Of a stretch of DNA of 64,000 bases, positions 1-8,996 are shown one piece after another. The stretch is from CAWVWD01 sp965662365. GTDB taxonomy: Bacteria; Bacteroidota; Bacteroidia; Chitinophagales; Saprospiraceae. The DNA is taken from contig CBFIHR010000014.1 of assembly GCA_965662365.1 (NCBI GenBank), positions 3,364-67,363 on the forward strand. Reading direction: 5' to 3'. Both the position numbers and the translations under genes were made by a program. The notes beneath the pieces were generated by a model that was not told the origin of the DNA, searched no databases, and saw only the letters and a program-made list of their open reading frames with translations. Position 1 is the first letter of the stretch. Every line of letters begins with the position of its first letter.

Positions 1-2075
1 TGTACGTCAAACCTTTGGGCGAACATCCGCCATATTTTAAGCCAGGTGAAGGTGGGGCGGTCTTGATTACCGAAAAGAATGCCGTTCGTTATCAAACGGA
101 AAGAGATTTAGAATTAGAAAAGAAATTAACAAAAGAGGTTGTCGAAGCTTGTCCTTCATTGGGAGAAACGCACGATTTAACGAAGATTTGGGAGTTTGAA
201 ACAGCTGAACAGTGTTTAGAAATATTGACTGAATTACAACCGTTAAAAGAAGAGGAGAAAATCATTCTTGAATGGCCTAAAGGGGAACGGTTGAGGCTGA
301 AAGGAACGGCTTCGATTGATAATTTTGCGATGGAAATCAAAGGTTCAACTGATTGGTTTGAGGCAAAAGGAACGCTGAAAGTCGGGGAAGATTTAGTGAT
401 GGGCATGAAGGAAATCTTAGGTTTATTAAAGGAAGGTTCTCGATTTATCCAACTAAAAAATGGCGAGTTTTTAGCATTGACGAATCGTTTTAAAAAGCAA
501 TTGGAAGCGATGGAAGCTTATGGCGATATGACGGAAGAGGGTGTTCGTTTTCATCCGTTGGCGGCTTATGCTTTTGAGGATATTGGCAATGAAGCTCAAG
601 AGTTGAACGCAGACGCTGCTTTTTTAGCACAAATCAAAAAACTAAAAGACGCTGAAAAGAAAAAGCCAAATTTACCTTCAACTTTCAAAGCAGAGTTGAG
701 AGATTACCAAAAAGAAGGCTATAACTGGTTGATGAAATTGGCGAACTGGGAAGTCGGTGCGTGTTTGGCAGATGATATGGGGTTGGGTAAAACCGTTCAG
801 GCGTTAGCGGCGATTTTGACTCGAGCCGAATCGGGACCGACATTGGTTGTTTGTCCAGCTTCGGTACGAACAAATTGGGAACGTGAAGCGGAAAAATTTG
901 CTCCTGAACTGAACCCAATTCAATTCGGAGATGGTGATAGAAAAGATATTTTAGAAAAATTAACCAATTATGATGTCTTAATTACCAGCTACGGATTAAT
1001 GCAAACAGAAGCAGAAAATTTGACTGAAATTGAATTTTCAACCATCGTTTTAGATGAAGCTCAAGCGATTAAAAACCGAACGGCCAAACGCTCAAAAGCC
1101 GCTATGGAACTCAAAGCTGGTTTTAAAATCATCACGACAGGTACTCCAATTGAAAATCATTTGGGCGAATTATGGAATTTATTCCGTTTTATTAACCCCG
1201 GTTTATTGGGGTCTTTGGATAGATTTAGAGAGCGATTTGCGTTGCCGATTAGTAAATATGGTGATGAAGTGCGTCAAGAACAATTGAAAAAACTGATTCG
1301 ACCGTTTATTTTGCGTCGTCGCAAAAGTGAAGTTTTAAAGGAATTACCCGAAAAAACAGAAGTAGTTTTAACGGTGACCATGTCGCCTGCTGAAAAAGCA
1401 TTTTATGAGGCTTTACGCCAATCAGCTGTCGAAAAGTTAGCAGAAACCGATCCAAATCAAGGTGGAACGCATTTGAAGATTTTGGCAGAAATAACCCGTT
1501 TGCGTCAGGCGTGTTGCAATCCAAAATTGGTACAATCAGATATTGAAATTCCAAGTTCTAAATTGGCATTATTCAATGAAACGATAGAGGAATTATTAGA
1601 AAATGGCCACAAAGTTTTGGTATTCAGTCAGTTTGTGCAACATTTGAAGATATTAGAAAGTAATTTGCAACAGCGAAAAGTTAATTATCAATATTTGGAT
1701 GGCAGTACAAGTCGCAAAAAACGCCAAACTGCAATTGACGCATTTCAAGAAGGCGAGGGCGATGTGTTTTTGATTAGCTTAAAAGCGGGTGGCGTCGGCT
1801 TGAATTTGACGGCTGCGGACTACGTAATTCACATGGATCCGTGGTGGAATCCAGCAGTTGAAGATCAAGCATCTGATAGAGCGCATCGAATCGGACAAAA
1901 ACGACCGGTGACGATTTATCGTTTGGTAACTGAAGGTACAATTGAAGAAAAAATTGTGCAATTACATAGTCAAAAACGAGATTTAGCCGATAGTTTATTA
2001 TCGGGAACTAATAAAGGAAATAAAATGTCTGCCGAAGATTTAATGAATTTGATTAAGGAAGGGATGAAAAATTAA
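1..2075 (+). CDS. SNF2-family DNA helicase/translocase, 5' end cut by window edge
   Basis: This is the ATPase half of a Swi2/Snf2 helicase, an ATP-driven double-strand DNA translocase. The reading frame is open to base 1, so the true start lies upstream and the TTG at 15 is not a credible start. The Walker A box DDMGLGKT is at about 771-794, the DEAQ box (DEAH type) at 1053-1064, and motif VI SDRAHRIGQ at about 1872-1898. The C-terminal helicase lobe contains VFSQF and GGVGLNLTAADYVIHMDPWWNP, split here by ordinary spacing. Bacterial relatives often carry an N-terminal SWIM zinc finger, which would fall outside this window. The family is clear; the cellular role (repair, chromatin-like remodelling or RNA polymerase recycling) cannot be told from the sequence. 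The next gene starts 20 nt downstream. Confidence 0.93.
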   Translation, partial: YVKPLGEHPPYFKPGEGGAVLITEKNAVRYQTERDLELEKKLTKEVVEACPSLGETHDLTKIWEFETAEQCLEILTELQPLKEEEKIILEWPKGERLRLKGTASIDNFAMEIKGSTDWFEAKGTLKVGEDLVMGMKEILGLLKEGSRFIQLKNGEFLALTNRFKKQLEAMEAYGDMTEEGVRFHPLAAYAFEDIGNEAQELNADAAFLAQIKKLKDAEKKKPNLPSTFKAELRDYQKEGYNWLMKLANWEVGACLADDMGLGKTVQALAAILTRAESGPTLVVCPASVRTNWEREAEKFAPELNPIQFGDGDRKDILEKLTNYDVLITSYGLMQTEAENLTEIEFSTIVLDEAQAIKNRTAKRSKAAMELKAGFKIITTGTPIENHLGELWNLFRFINPGLLGSLDRFRERFALPISKYGDEVRQEQLKKLIRPFILRRRKSEVLKELPEKTEVVLTVTMSPAEKAFYEALRQSAVEKLAETDPNQGGTHLKILAEITRLRQACCNPKLVQSDIEIPSSKLALFNETIEELLENGHKVLVFSQFVQHLKILESNLQQRKVNYQYLDGSTSRKKRQTAIDAFQEGEGDVFLISLKAGGVGLNLTAADYVIHMDPWWNPAVEDQASDRAHRIGQKRPVTIYRLVTEGTIEEKIVQLHSQKRDLADSLLSGTNKGNKMSAEDLMNLIKEGMKN

Positions 2076-2095
2076 AATGTTTGAATATTAAAATT

Positions 2096-2959
2096 ATGAG
2101 AAATTACATACTACTTTTATTCGTTTTATTGTTTATTGCGGCTTGTAACAACGACATTTCCCCTGTAAATGTGGATGCCTATGGCTGTCCTATTGGTGAA
2201 GAGGATACACATATTTTACTCGGAAATCCAAGTGAGGCAGAAGATAATATCAATGCACCGAATAATTACTTAATTCAGTTGCCTCAATACGCTTTGTCCT
2301 ATAGTCGAGATAAAGGAATTCCGAACTGGGTAAGCTGGCATTTAGATGATAGCTGGATCGACTTCGCAGAACGTCAAGACGACTTTCGTGGTTATCCCGA
2401 TTTGCCAGCGGATTGGTATGAAGTGACGAGAAATAGTTATACCAATTCTGGTTTTGATCGTGGACACAACTGCCCCTCTGCTGACAGAACATGTTCAGAG
2501 GAAACGAATTCTGCGACGTTTTACATGATAAATATGCTTCCACAAGCTCCAAATAATAATCGTGGCGTTTGGAGTAGTTTGGAGAGTTTTTCGAGAGAAT
2601 TAGTCTTGACAGGTAAGGAAGTGTATGTCATTATGGGCAATTATGGCATTGGTGGCGAGGGTAGCAATGGTGAGGCAGATTATATTGATGATGGTAATAT
2701 TGCGGTTCCCGAATCTATTTGGAAAGTATTATTAATTTTAGAAGAAGGTAATAACGATTTGTTAAGAATTGATGATAATACACGCATCGTCGCTGTCGAT
2801 ATTCCGAATAGAAATAATGTAAGCACGGATATGGATTGGCACGATTACATGACTAATGTCGATAGTATCGAAGCTCGTACTGGTTATGATTTGTTTAGTG
2901 AGTTGCCGTTTTCTTTACAAAATACGTTGGAACAGAAAGTGGATCAAGGGCCTTGGTAG
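2096..2959 (+). CDS. DNA/RNA non-specific endonuclease (NUC1/EndoG type), lipoprotein
   Basis: A 287-aa exported nuclease. The ATG at 2096 is preferred to the in-frame TTG at 2081 because it gives a clean lipoprotein signal (MRNYILLLFVLLFIAAC), with Cys17 as the lipidated residue. The catalytic DRGH motif lies in SGFDRGHNCPSADRT, and the metal-binding Asn region follows as LPQAPNNNRGVWSSLE, both hallmarks of the beta-beta-alpha metal (His-Me finger) nucleases. The protein probably sits on the cell surface or in the periplasm and degrades nucleic acid for nutrition or phosphate. It follows the SNF2 gene by 20 nt, but no functional link is evident. Confidence 0.9.
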   Translation: MRNYILLLFVLLFIAACNNDISPVNVDAYGCPIGEEDTHILLGNPSEAEDNINAPNNYLIQLPQYALSYSRDKGIPNWVSWHLDDSWIDFAERQDDFRGYPDLPADWYEVTRNSYTNSGFDRGHNCPSADRTCSEETNSATFYMINMLPQAPNNNRGVWSSLESFSRELVLTGKEVYVIMGNYGIGGEGSNGEADYIDDGNIAVPESIWKVLLILEEGNNDLLRIDDNTRIVAVDIPNRNNVSTDMDWHDYMTNVDSIEARTGYDLFSELPFSLQNTLEQKVDQGPW

Positions 2960-3009
2960 GAATTGAATCGCCAGTATTCCGAGGTAAGGTTTTTACAAAA
3001 AATATATCA

Positions 3010-3402
3010 ATGAAACAGCACATCGCAAGTATCGCCTTGGTCGTCAAAGATTATGATGAAGCGATTGAGTTCTACACTCAAAAATTGAATTTTAACCTGT
3101 TGGAAGATACGCAACTTTCCCCGACAAAGCGTTGGGTTTTAGTTGCTCCGCCAGGGTCGGAGGGTTGTCGCCTATTATTGGCGAAAGCCAAAAACGAACA
3201 AGAACTGGCAGCCGTCGGCAATCAAACTGGCGGACGAGTTTTCTTGTTTTTATATACGGATGATTTTTGGCGAGATTATCACGAGATGATAGCGAAAGGG
3301 GTCAACTTTATCCGAGAACCCGAAGAACAACCTTACGGAACTGTTTCGGTTTTCGAGGATTTATATGGCAATCTTTGGGATTTTATTCAGCCAAATAATT
3401 AG
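3010..3402 (+). CDS. VOC (glyoxalase/bleomycin-resistance) superfamily protein
   Basis: A 130-aa protein made of one vicinal-oxygen-chelate module pair. It opens with the typical first strand and helix (IASIALVVKDYDEAIEFYTQKLNF) and ends with EDLYGNLWDFIQP, where the Glu is the usual metal ligand position. The ATG at 3010 is chosen over an upstream in-frame TTG at 2953, because that TTG overlaps the nuclease gene and adds a tail with no family similarity. The substrate cannot be predicted. A hairpin directly downstream separates it from the convergent aminopeptidase gene. Confidence 0.85.
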   Translation: MKQHIASIALVVKDYDEAIEFYTQKLNFNLLEDTQLSPTKRWVLVAPPGSEGCRLLLAKAKNEQELAAVGNQTGGRVFLFLYTDDFWRDYHEMIAKGVNFIREPEEQPYGTVSVFEDLYGNLWDFIQPNN

Positions 3403-3410
3403 AGTTGATA

Positions 3411-3443
3411 AGTTGGAAGACACTTTTAAAGTGCCTTCCAACT
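3411..3443. terminator. Bidirectional hairpin terminator between VOC gene and pepA
   Basis: Arms 3411-3423 and 3431-3443 pair over 13 bases with one G/A difference (agttggaagacac against gtgccttccaact) and are followed by GTTTTAT. It lies between convergent genes, so it can serve both. Confidence 0.75.
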
Positions 3444-3453
3444 GTTTTATAGT

Positions 3454-4938
3454 TTAATTTTTTTCAATTTCCAACTGTCGCATATAATCCATCAACAAAC
3501 GAATGCCAAAAGCAGTCGCAACTTTGTGTTTAGCGTATTCGGTATCTTTGTAAGCCACACCAGCAATATCTAAATGTACGTAAGCAAGATGATTTTCTAC
3601 GAAATTTTCTAAAAACTTAGCGGCTTCCGAGGCACCGGCTAATGGCTGCAAACCATAATTCCGAACATCTGCAATATCCGATTTTAGATTTTTTCCGTAT
3701 TCTTCCCACATCGGCAAACGCCACACTCTTTCACCACTTCGTTGTCCGGCAAGGTAGATGTCATTCGCCAAATCGTCATTTTGTGTAAACATCGCCCCGG
3801 CGTAATACCCTAAAGTACGAACTGAGCTTCCGGTTAAAGTCGCCAAATCCATCAGAATATCAGGATTATAATTTTTAACTAAATAACTCAAACCATCCGC
3901 CATAATCAAGCGACCTTCTGCATCAGTGTCCATGACTTCAATCGTTAATCCGCTGTACGAATCAATAACATCACCGGGCTTGATAGATTTTGCGTCCACG
4001 CAATTATCGGTTGTCGGGACGATACCGATAATGTGAAACGGTAAATCTAATTTTGCTGCAATTTCCATTGTTCCCAAAACTGCAGCCGCTCCACCCATAT
4101 CGGATTTCATAAAGTGCATGCCCTGCGTTTTGATATTCAAACCACCTGTATCATAAGTTACACCTTTACCAACTAATCCAATGGTTTTCAGTGCTTTATG
4201 GTTTTTAGGTTGATGTTCCATAACGATAAAACGAGGCGGGATCTCACTGCCACGATTAACGGCTAAAAGAGCATGAAAGCCTAATTTTTCAATTTCCTCT
4301 TTTTCAAAAACAGTAACGGAATAACCATATTTGTCTCCAGATTTTTTTGCCCAATCTGATAAAACTAAAGCTGTTTTATGACTTGCAGGAAGGTTCAATA
4401 AAGTCATTACTTCGGATTGCGTTTTAGCGGTTTCAATACCTCGATAAATGGCATCTTTGACCGCATCCTCTTCGTCAAACGCTAAAAATTCGGCTATTTC
4501 TATTTTGTGGTTATTGGTTATTTTTGATTTTAATAATTGAATGTCGTATTGACCTAAAACCAAACCGCTCGCCGCCATTTCTGCAAAAAACGGGACTAAA
4601 TCCGCTTCTATATCTTCAAATTGAAAATTAATAAAATCAATACCAATTTTTGTAAAGTTTTTTCCTTTCGTTTTGTGTGATAAACTGCGAAAGGCTTCGA
4701 TGATTTTTTCCTGTTTGATGTCTTCGCCTAAACCCAAAAGTACAATACGTTGACCGTTTCCGTAGGTCGTGAAAATCTCTTTGTGATTCGCTTTGAAGTC
4801 AGAAGTCAACAATTCTTCTGGTATATTTAATAAGTTACTTAGTGTTGATAACCAACCGTTTAAACTCTTTTGCTTCAACATCGGTACAACTAAAGTGGTT
4901 AAGTCTTCTGAAAATCCGTTTGTGATTTTAATGTTCAT
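3454..4938 (-). CDS. pepA: Leucyl aminopeptidase, peptidase family M17
   Basis: A 494-aa cytosolic di-zinc/manganese aminopeptidase that removes N-terminal residues from peptides. The M17 signature NTDAEGRL appears as DTDAEGRL at about residues 336-343. The lysine/aspartate ligand region GLVGKGVTYDTGGLNIK is at about 254-270, and the downstream LATLTGS segment is also present. Length and domain order (a divergent N-terminal domain of about 170 residues, then the catalytic domain) fit the family. The start is an ATG with a promoter-like box about 50 nt upstream. The gene is monocistronic: it is convergent with the VOC gene, and the RDD gene behind it starts 190 nt away on the same strand. Confidence 0.94.
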   Translation of the reverse strand: MNIKITNGFSEDLTTLVVPMLKQKSLNGWLSTLSNLLNIPEELLTSDFKANHKEIFTTYGNGQRIVLLGLGEDIKQEKIIEAFRSLSHKTKGKNFTKIGIDFINFQFEDIEADLVPFFAEMAASGLVLGQYDIQLLKSKITNNHKIEIAEFLAFDEEDAVKDAIYRGIETAKTQSEVMTLLNLPASHKTALVLSDWAKKSGDKYGYSVTVFEKEEIEKLGFHALLAVNRGSEIPPRFIVMEHQPKNHKALKTIGLVGKGVTYDTGGLNIKTQGMHFMKSDMGGAAAVLGTMEIAAKLDLPFHIIGIVPTTDNCVDAKSIKPGDVIDSYSGLTIEVMDTDAEGRLIMADGLSYLVKNYNPDILMDLATLTGSSVRTLGYYAGAMFTQNDDLANDIYLAGQRSGERVWRLPMWEEYGKNLKSDIADVRNYGLQPLAGASEAAKFLENFVENHLAYVHLDIAGVAYKDTEYAKHKVATAFGIRLLMDYMRQLEIEKN

Positions 4939-4986
4939 AAATTATTGCTTTTCTGTTTTCCTTATGATTGATACTAAAAATGCCCT

Positions 4987-4994
4987 CAAAGATA
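4987..4994 (-). promoter_or_regulatory. Bacteroidota-type -7 box upstream of pepA
   Basis: Read on the minus strand this is TATCTTTG, an exact match to TAnnTTTG, placed about 50 nt before the pepA ATG. No clear TTG -33 element was found, so the call rests on the -7 box and its position. Confidence 0.5.
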
Positions 4995-5129
4995 GAGCGC
5001 ATTTTTAGTTTAGTAAATATTTATATTGAAAACATTAAAAACATTGAAAAATTAGCACCCTGACGTTTAAAGATCTAACGTTCAACTCGTTTTTTACATC
5101 AATTCATCAAGATAATTGAATCATCTTAT

Positions 5130-5858
5130 TTATCTCGTCAAAACAATATAATCACGAATCAAAGTTTTCAAAAACTCAATATGATTACGAGGTTGAATAT
5201 TTAACTCCAACTGTGTAATTAATTTATCGACTAACTCTTGTAACAGTTGACGATGAGCCGGATTGTTATAGCGGTTTGCACGAGAAATAATTGACTTTAT
5301 TAATAACATATCTTCCTCATTTAACTTTTTCACCTCAGGATATGTTGGTTCATAAGTTTCCAAAGAGCTGATGCGTTCGATGTCTTCTAATCGAAATCGA
5401 GCATTAAATTTGACTTTTATTAAAGTTGTATTTGAAGTAATTCCACCTAAGCGTTGTGATTTTGATGAAGAACTGACCAACATCGCAGCAATTGTTCCGA
5501 CGGAAAGGTAAATATCTATCATTCTAAAGACCCAACGAATCAAATAATCGGTGTTAGAAGGTTCTTTGCCTGTTAATTTCACGACTTTGATGCCGACAAT
5601 TCGTTTGCCGAAAGTTTGGCCGTCCATTAAGATTTCAGAAACCGGTGTGTAAAATACATAAATCGGAATACCAATAATGAGAATAAACAAGTCTCCGTTC
5701 TCTATTCCAAAAGTTCCCATAAACAATAACCATAATACTAACAAACAGGCAAATAGAATCAGTTGATCCATGAAATAGGCGATGATTCTATCTCTTAATG
5801 CCGCTAATTCGTATTCAATAGTTACTTTTTGAGTCGTTGTGATGTCAATCGTTCGCAT
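5130..5858 (-). CDS. RDD-family membrane protein
   Basis: A 242-aa inner-membrane protein. The RDD domain occupies roughly residues 15-150: it begins with the Arg/Asp signature ALRDRIIAYFMDQLILF and contains GQTFGKRIVGIKVV, with about three hydrophobic helices. The C-terminal 90 residues are polar and probably cytoplasmic. The gene is divergent from the SpoIIM-family gene at 6139. In many Bacteroidota, RDD and SpoIIM genes stand next to DUF4129, DUF4350, MoxR and DUF58 genes, as here. The biochemical function is unknown; a part in envelope assembly or stress tolerance is inferred from the neighbourhood only. Confidence 0.85.
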   Translation of the reverse strand: MRTIDITTTQKVTIEYELAALRDRIIAYFMDQLILFACLLVLWLLFMGTFGIENGDLFILIIGIPIYVFYTPVSEILMDGQTFGKRIVGIKVVKLTGKEPSNTDYLIRWVFRMIDIYLSVGTIAAMLVSSSSKSQRLGGITSNTTLIKVKFNARFRLEDIERISSLETYEPTYPEVKKLNEEDMLLIKSIISRANRYNNPAHRQLLQELVDKLITQLELNIQPRNHIEFLKTLIRDYIVLTR

Positions 5859-6069
5859 ATATTTTCGTGATTAGTTGTTAGTGATTGATTGGGGAAATAT
5901 GTAGTAAATGAGCGATTATAAAAATGCAGATTATTTTGATGTGTTTTTATTAATCATTATTTACTAATCACTAACTATTATATATTTTGAAATGTTTTGA
6001 ATAATTATCTAACTTTATTTTTGATTTTTTATAATTTGCAACCAAAATAGTTGATAATTCATTTATATT

Positions 6070-6077
6070 CAAAGATA
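6070..6077 (-). promoter_or_regulatory. Possible -7 box for the RDD gene
   Basis: On the minus strand it reads TATCTTTG, matching TAnnTTTG. It is about 210 nt from the RDD start, so the leader would be long. The divergent spacer 5859-6138 is otherwise AT-rich with no other clear signal. Confidence 0.3.
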
Positions 6078-6138
6078 ATTTCAAAATTCGACAGAACAAA
6101 TAAGAAAACCCAATTCTGACAGTTAGTAATAAAGATGC

Positions 6139-8028
6139 ATGAGAGAGACGAAATTCATTAAACAAAACAAACAAAAATGGCGGGAATTCGAACGAACCCT
6201 GGAGTCGAATAAAAAAGATCCCGACAAACTGAGCAATTTATTTATTCAGATTACAGATGATTTGTCGTTCTCTCGAACATTTTACCCAAACCGTTCTGTG
6301 CGGGTTTACCTCAATCATTTAGCACAAAATGTATTTTATAATATTTATAAAAATCGAAAATCGAAAAGGCGAAATTTTATTCGATTTTGGACCGATGAGT
6401 TGCCTCAAATTATGTTTGAAGCAAGACGAGATTTATTGGTTGCCTTTGTATTGTTTCTTTTTGCGTTTACAATCGGTGCCGTTTCTACGTATATGAATTC
6501 TGAATTTCCTCGGGTAATTCTGGGCGATATGTACGTCGATATGACGATTGAAAATATTAGGGATGGTGATCCAATGCGGGTTTATAAAAATGACAACGAG
6601 CTAATATCATCTTTATCAATTACGTTGAATAACTTAAAAGTTGCTTTTTTTACTTTTGTTGGAGGCGTATTTTTTATGATCGGCACGTTAGGTATAATGC
6701 TATACAATGGTATTATGGTTGGTGCGTTTCAGACGTTTTTTGCCATGCAAGATTCTTACGCTTTCAAAGAATCTTTATTAACAATTTGGATTCACGGAAC
6801 TTTAGAAATCTCGGCTATCATCTTGGCTGGTGCAGCCGGTTTGACGATGGGCAGAGGTTTAGTTTTTCCAGGAACATACTCTCGAATACAAGCTTTTCAA
6901 GTATCGGCAAGACGAGGTGTAAAAATCATGTTAGGCATTTTTCCAATTTTTATAATTGCAGGATTTGTTGAAGGTTTTGTCACTCGACACACTGAAACGC
7001 CAGATGCTATTCGAGCAATTTTTATTATTTTGTGCTTTCTTTTCGTAATAACTTATTATGTTATTTATCCATATCGAAAGGCAAAAAGAGGGTTCGTTTC
7101 AGGTATTAATGAAACAAATTTAGCACCGACACAATCTGATAAAATTGATTTTCTAAACATAAAATCCAACGGTGGTATTTTTACGGACACTTTTGTTTTT
7201 TATCGAAAATATTTAAAACAGATAAGTTGGATTGCTGTCGTTGGAGCAATGGTTTATACTGCTGTATTATTAGGTATTTATGGGTATGAATTACCTCAAA
7301 GTATGATGTTTAGACGTTGGGCAGTTCAATATCTACCGTCATGGTACATTCACGCAGAGAATATCGGTCAACTATTTGATTATAGCAATAAGTCCATCTT
7401 GATGTTACTGAATACCTTCTTATTTTCAACGATTATTTTCGCTAATTTAAAATGGCTGAAAGCCGAGCAAAGTGGCGAAAAACAAGCCTTTTTATTCGAG
7501 CGAAAGAATTTGACAGCCAATGCTATAAATTTCATCAAAATTGCGGTAGTCGTTTTATTAATTCAGTTTGCGGTTTTATTGATTCCCTATGGCTGGATAA
7601 TTTTGATTTTGCCAATTATTATGTTGTGGCTAAGTAGTTTAATTTTAGAAAAGAAGAATCTATTTACAGGAGTTGGTCGAGCCGTGACCTTGTTTACAGG
7701 TTCCATATTTAACACTTATGGCTTGGCATTGATGATATTTTTGGTCATCATGGTTTTTTCATTTGTTACAAATACCGAAATGACGTGGTATTTATTAGAT
7801 GTTTTAGGTTGGAACTTTGCGAATCGAGTAGAGGTGACCAATACTTTTTTATACGGAGCGTTGGTATTTTTATTCACAATTAGTTTTGGTTTCTTTTTAC
7901 CAATATTAACGGCAGCTTATGGTATTTTGTATTATTCTTTGGTAGAGATTCGAGATGCGGTATCATTAAGAAAACGCATTCAAACGATTGGCGAAACGCA
8001 AAAAGCGTACGGATTGGATAAGGAATAA
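6139..8028 (+). CDS. SpoIIM-family (stage II sporulation protein M-like) membrane protein
   Basis: A 629-aa polytopic membrane protein. After a polar N-terminus (about 95 residues) comes the SpoIIM/DUF95 core with its recognisable loop: LYNGIMVGAFQTFF, then IWIHGTLEISAIILAGAAG and GRGLVFPG at about residues 190-250. A second hydrophobic half of about 300 residues adds at least six more helices. The gene is divergent from the RDD gene and leads the row DUF4129-DUF4350-moxR. Despite the family name, sporulation is not implied in Bacteroidota. The role is inferred only from co-occurrence with the MoxR/DUF58 cluster. Confidence 0.85.
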   Translation: MRETKFIKQNKQKWREFERTLESNKKDPDKLSNLFIQITDDLSFSRTFYPNRSVRVYLNHLAQNVFYNIYKNRKSKRRNFIRFWTDELPQIMFEARRDLLVAFVLFLFAFTIGAVSTYMNSEFPRVILGDMYVDMTIENIRDGDPMRVYKNDNELISSLSITLNNLKVAFFTFVGGVFFMIGTLGIMLYNGIMVGAFQTFFAMQDSYAFKESLLTIWIHGTLEISAIILAGAAGLTMGRGLVFPGTYSRIQAFQVSARRGVKIMLGIFPIFIIAGFVEGFVTRHTETPDAIRAIFIILCFLFVITYYVIYPYRKAKRGFVSGINETNLAPTQSDKIDFLNIKSNGGIFTDTFVFYRKYLKQISWIAVVGAMVYTAVLLGIYGYELPQSMMFRRWAVQYLPSWYIHAENIGQLFDYSNKSILMLLNTFLFSTIIFANLKWLKAEQSGEKQAFLFERKNLTANAINFIKIAVVVLLIQFAVLLIPYGWIILILPIIMLWLSSLILEKKNLFTGVGRAVTLFTGSIFNTYGLALMIFLVIMVFSFVTNTEMTWYLLDVLGWNFANRVEVTNTFLYGALVFLFTISFGFFLPILTAAYGILYYSLVEIRDAVSLRKRIQTIGETQKAYGLDKE

Positions 8029-8102
8029 TTGAACTCTTTCTCAATCCTCATATTTCAATCTATTCTAAGGGAAAGGTCAGGAATGCGTTAAAACAAAATT
8101 AA

Positions 8103-8918
8103 ATGATAAATAAAACCGGTCATACTGTTAATCAAATGCGAACATTCAGAATAAGTAATTTTATCCCAATGTATTATAAAACTGTCAGCCGTTTAACTTT
8201 TATCACTATTTTATTACTTGGTTTGCCAATGTTCTTATCCGCACAATACAGCTACGAAGAACAACGGATTAAGGAAAAGCCTTTTAGTGAATCGAAGTGG
8301 AAAAAACTTAAACGAGATATTGATTATTCGGGAACGTTTAAGGAAGAAAGAGAAGCCGCTAAAGAGTCAACAGAACAGCCTGAAGAAGGACGAAGAGGTG
8401 AAGAACAAACTTCACAAACTCCACAAAACACAAGAAATTGGTCAAATCGCTCGATGTTTCAAGGAAGTGATGCATTGAAATATATCTTTTTTGCAGTAGC
8501 GATTGCGGCACTTGTCTTCATATTGTGGCGGATCGTTCAAGCTCAAATGAAACTTAAAAATTCAACGGTTAAAAAAAGACAGATTATAGATATGGAGCAA
8601 TCCGTTGATGAAATTGAAGAATCCGATTTAGAGCGATTTTTGCGAGAGGCCTTGGGAAGTGACGATTATAAAATGGCGATTCGAGTTTATTACCTAATGA
8701 TTATCAAAGGGTTATCAGATAAGAAATTGATAACATGGAAAAAGGATAAAACCAATACGACTTATATCCGAGAAATGAGAAAAACGGATTATTATGAACG
8801 TTTCAAGCAAGTGACACGAGATTTTGAAAAAGCTTGGTTTGGTGAAAATGAAATAACAAAAACTGATTTTCAGCGGTTACAACCACAATTTCAAAGTTTT
8901 GTGAACACTATTAAATAA
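8103..8918 (+). CDS. DUF4129-domain membrane protein
   Basis: Up to 271 aa. The C-terminal DUF4129 region has the recognisable stretch SDDYKMAIRVYYLMIIKGL, then DKTNTTYIREM. A membrane helix lies near residues 126-146. The N-terminus is uncertain: ATGs at 8103, 8136 and 8169 are in frame, and the last gives the best signal peptide (MYYKTVSRLTFITILLLG, then SAQ). The middle is charged and Glu-rich. The gene is 74 nt after the SpoIIM gene and just before the DUF4350 gene, as in the conserved MoxR cluster. It is probably a periplasm-facing accessory protein; the function is not established. Confidence 0.8.
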   Translation: MINKTGHTVNQMRTFRISNFIPMYYKTVSRLTFITILLLGLPMFLSAQYSYEEQRIKEKPFSESKWKKLKRDIDYSGTFKEEREAAKESTEQPEEGRRGEEQTSQTPQNTRNWSNRSMFQGSDALKYIFFAVAIAALVFILWRIVQAQMKLKNSTVKKRQIIDMEQSVDEIEESDLERFLREALGSDDYKMAIRVYYLMIIKGLSDKKLITWKKDKTNTTYIREMRKTDYYERFKQVTRDFEKAWFGENEITKTDFQRLQPQFQSFVNTIK

Positions 8919-8996
8919 TTGTTTGAATATTTCGAAAATACTCGAATATTTAAATAGTCAAGCATTTGGCAAGTATTTGAATAATCATTGCAAAAA

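Noticed and set aside
2081..2095. TTG start at 2081 for the nuclease
   Set aside because: ATG 2096 gives a correct lipoprotein signal, so the five extra residues are unlikely.
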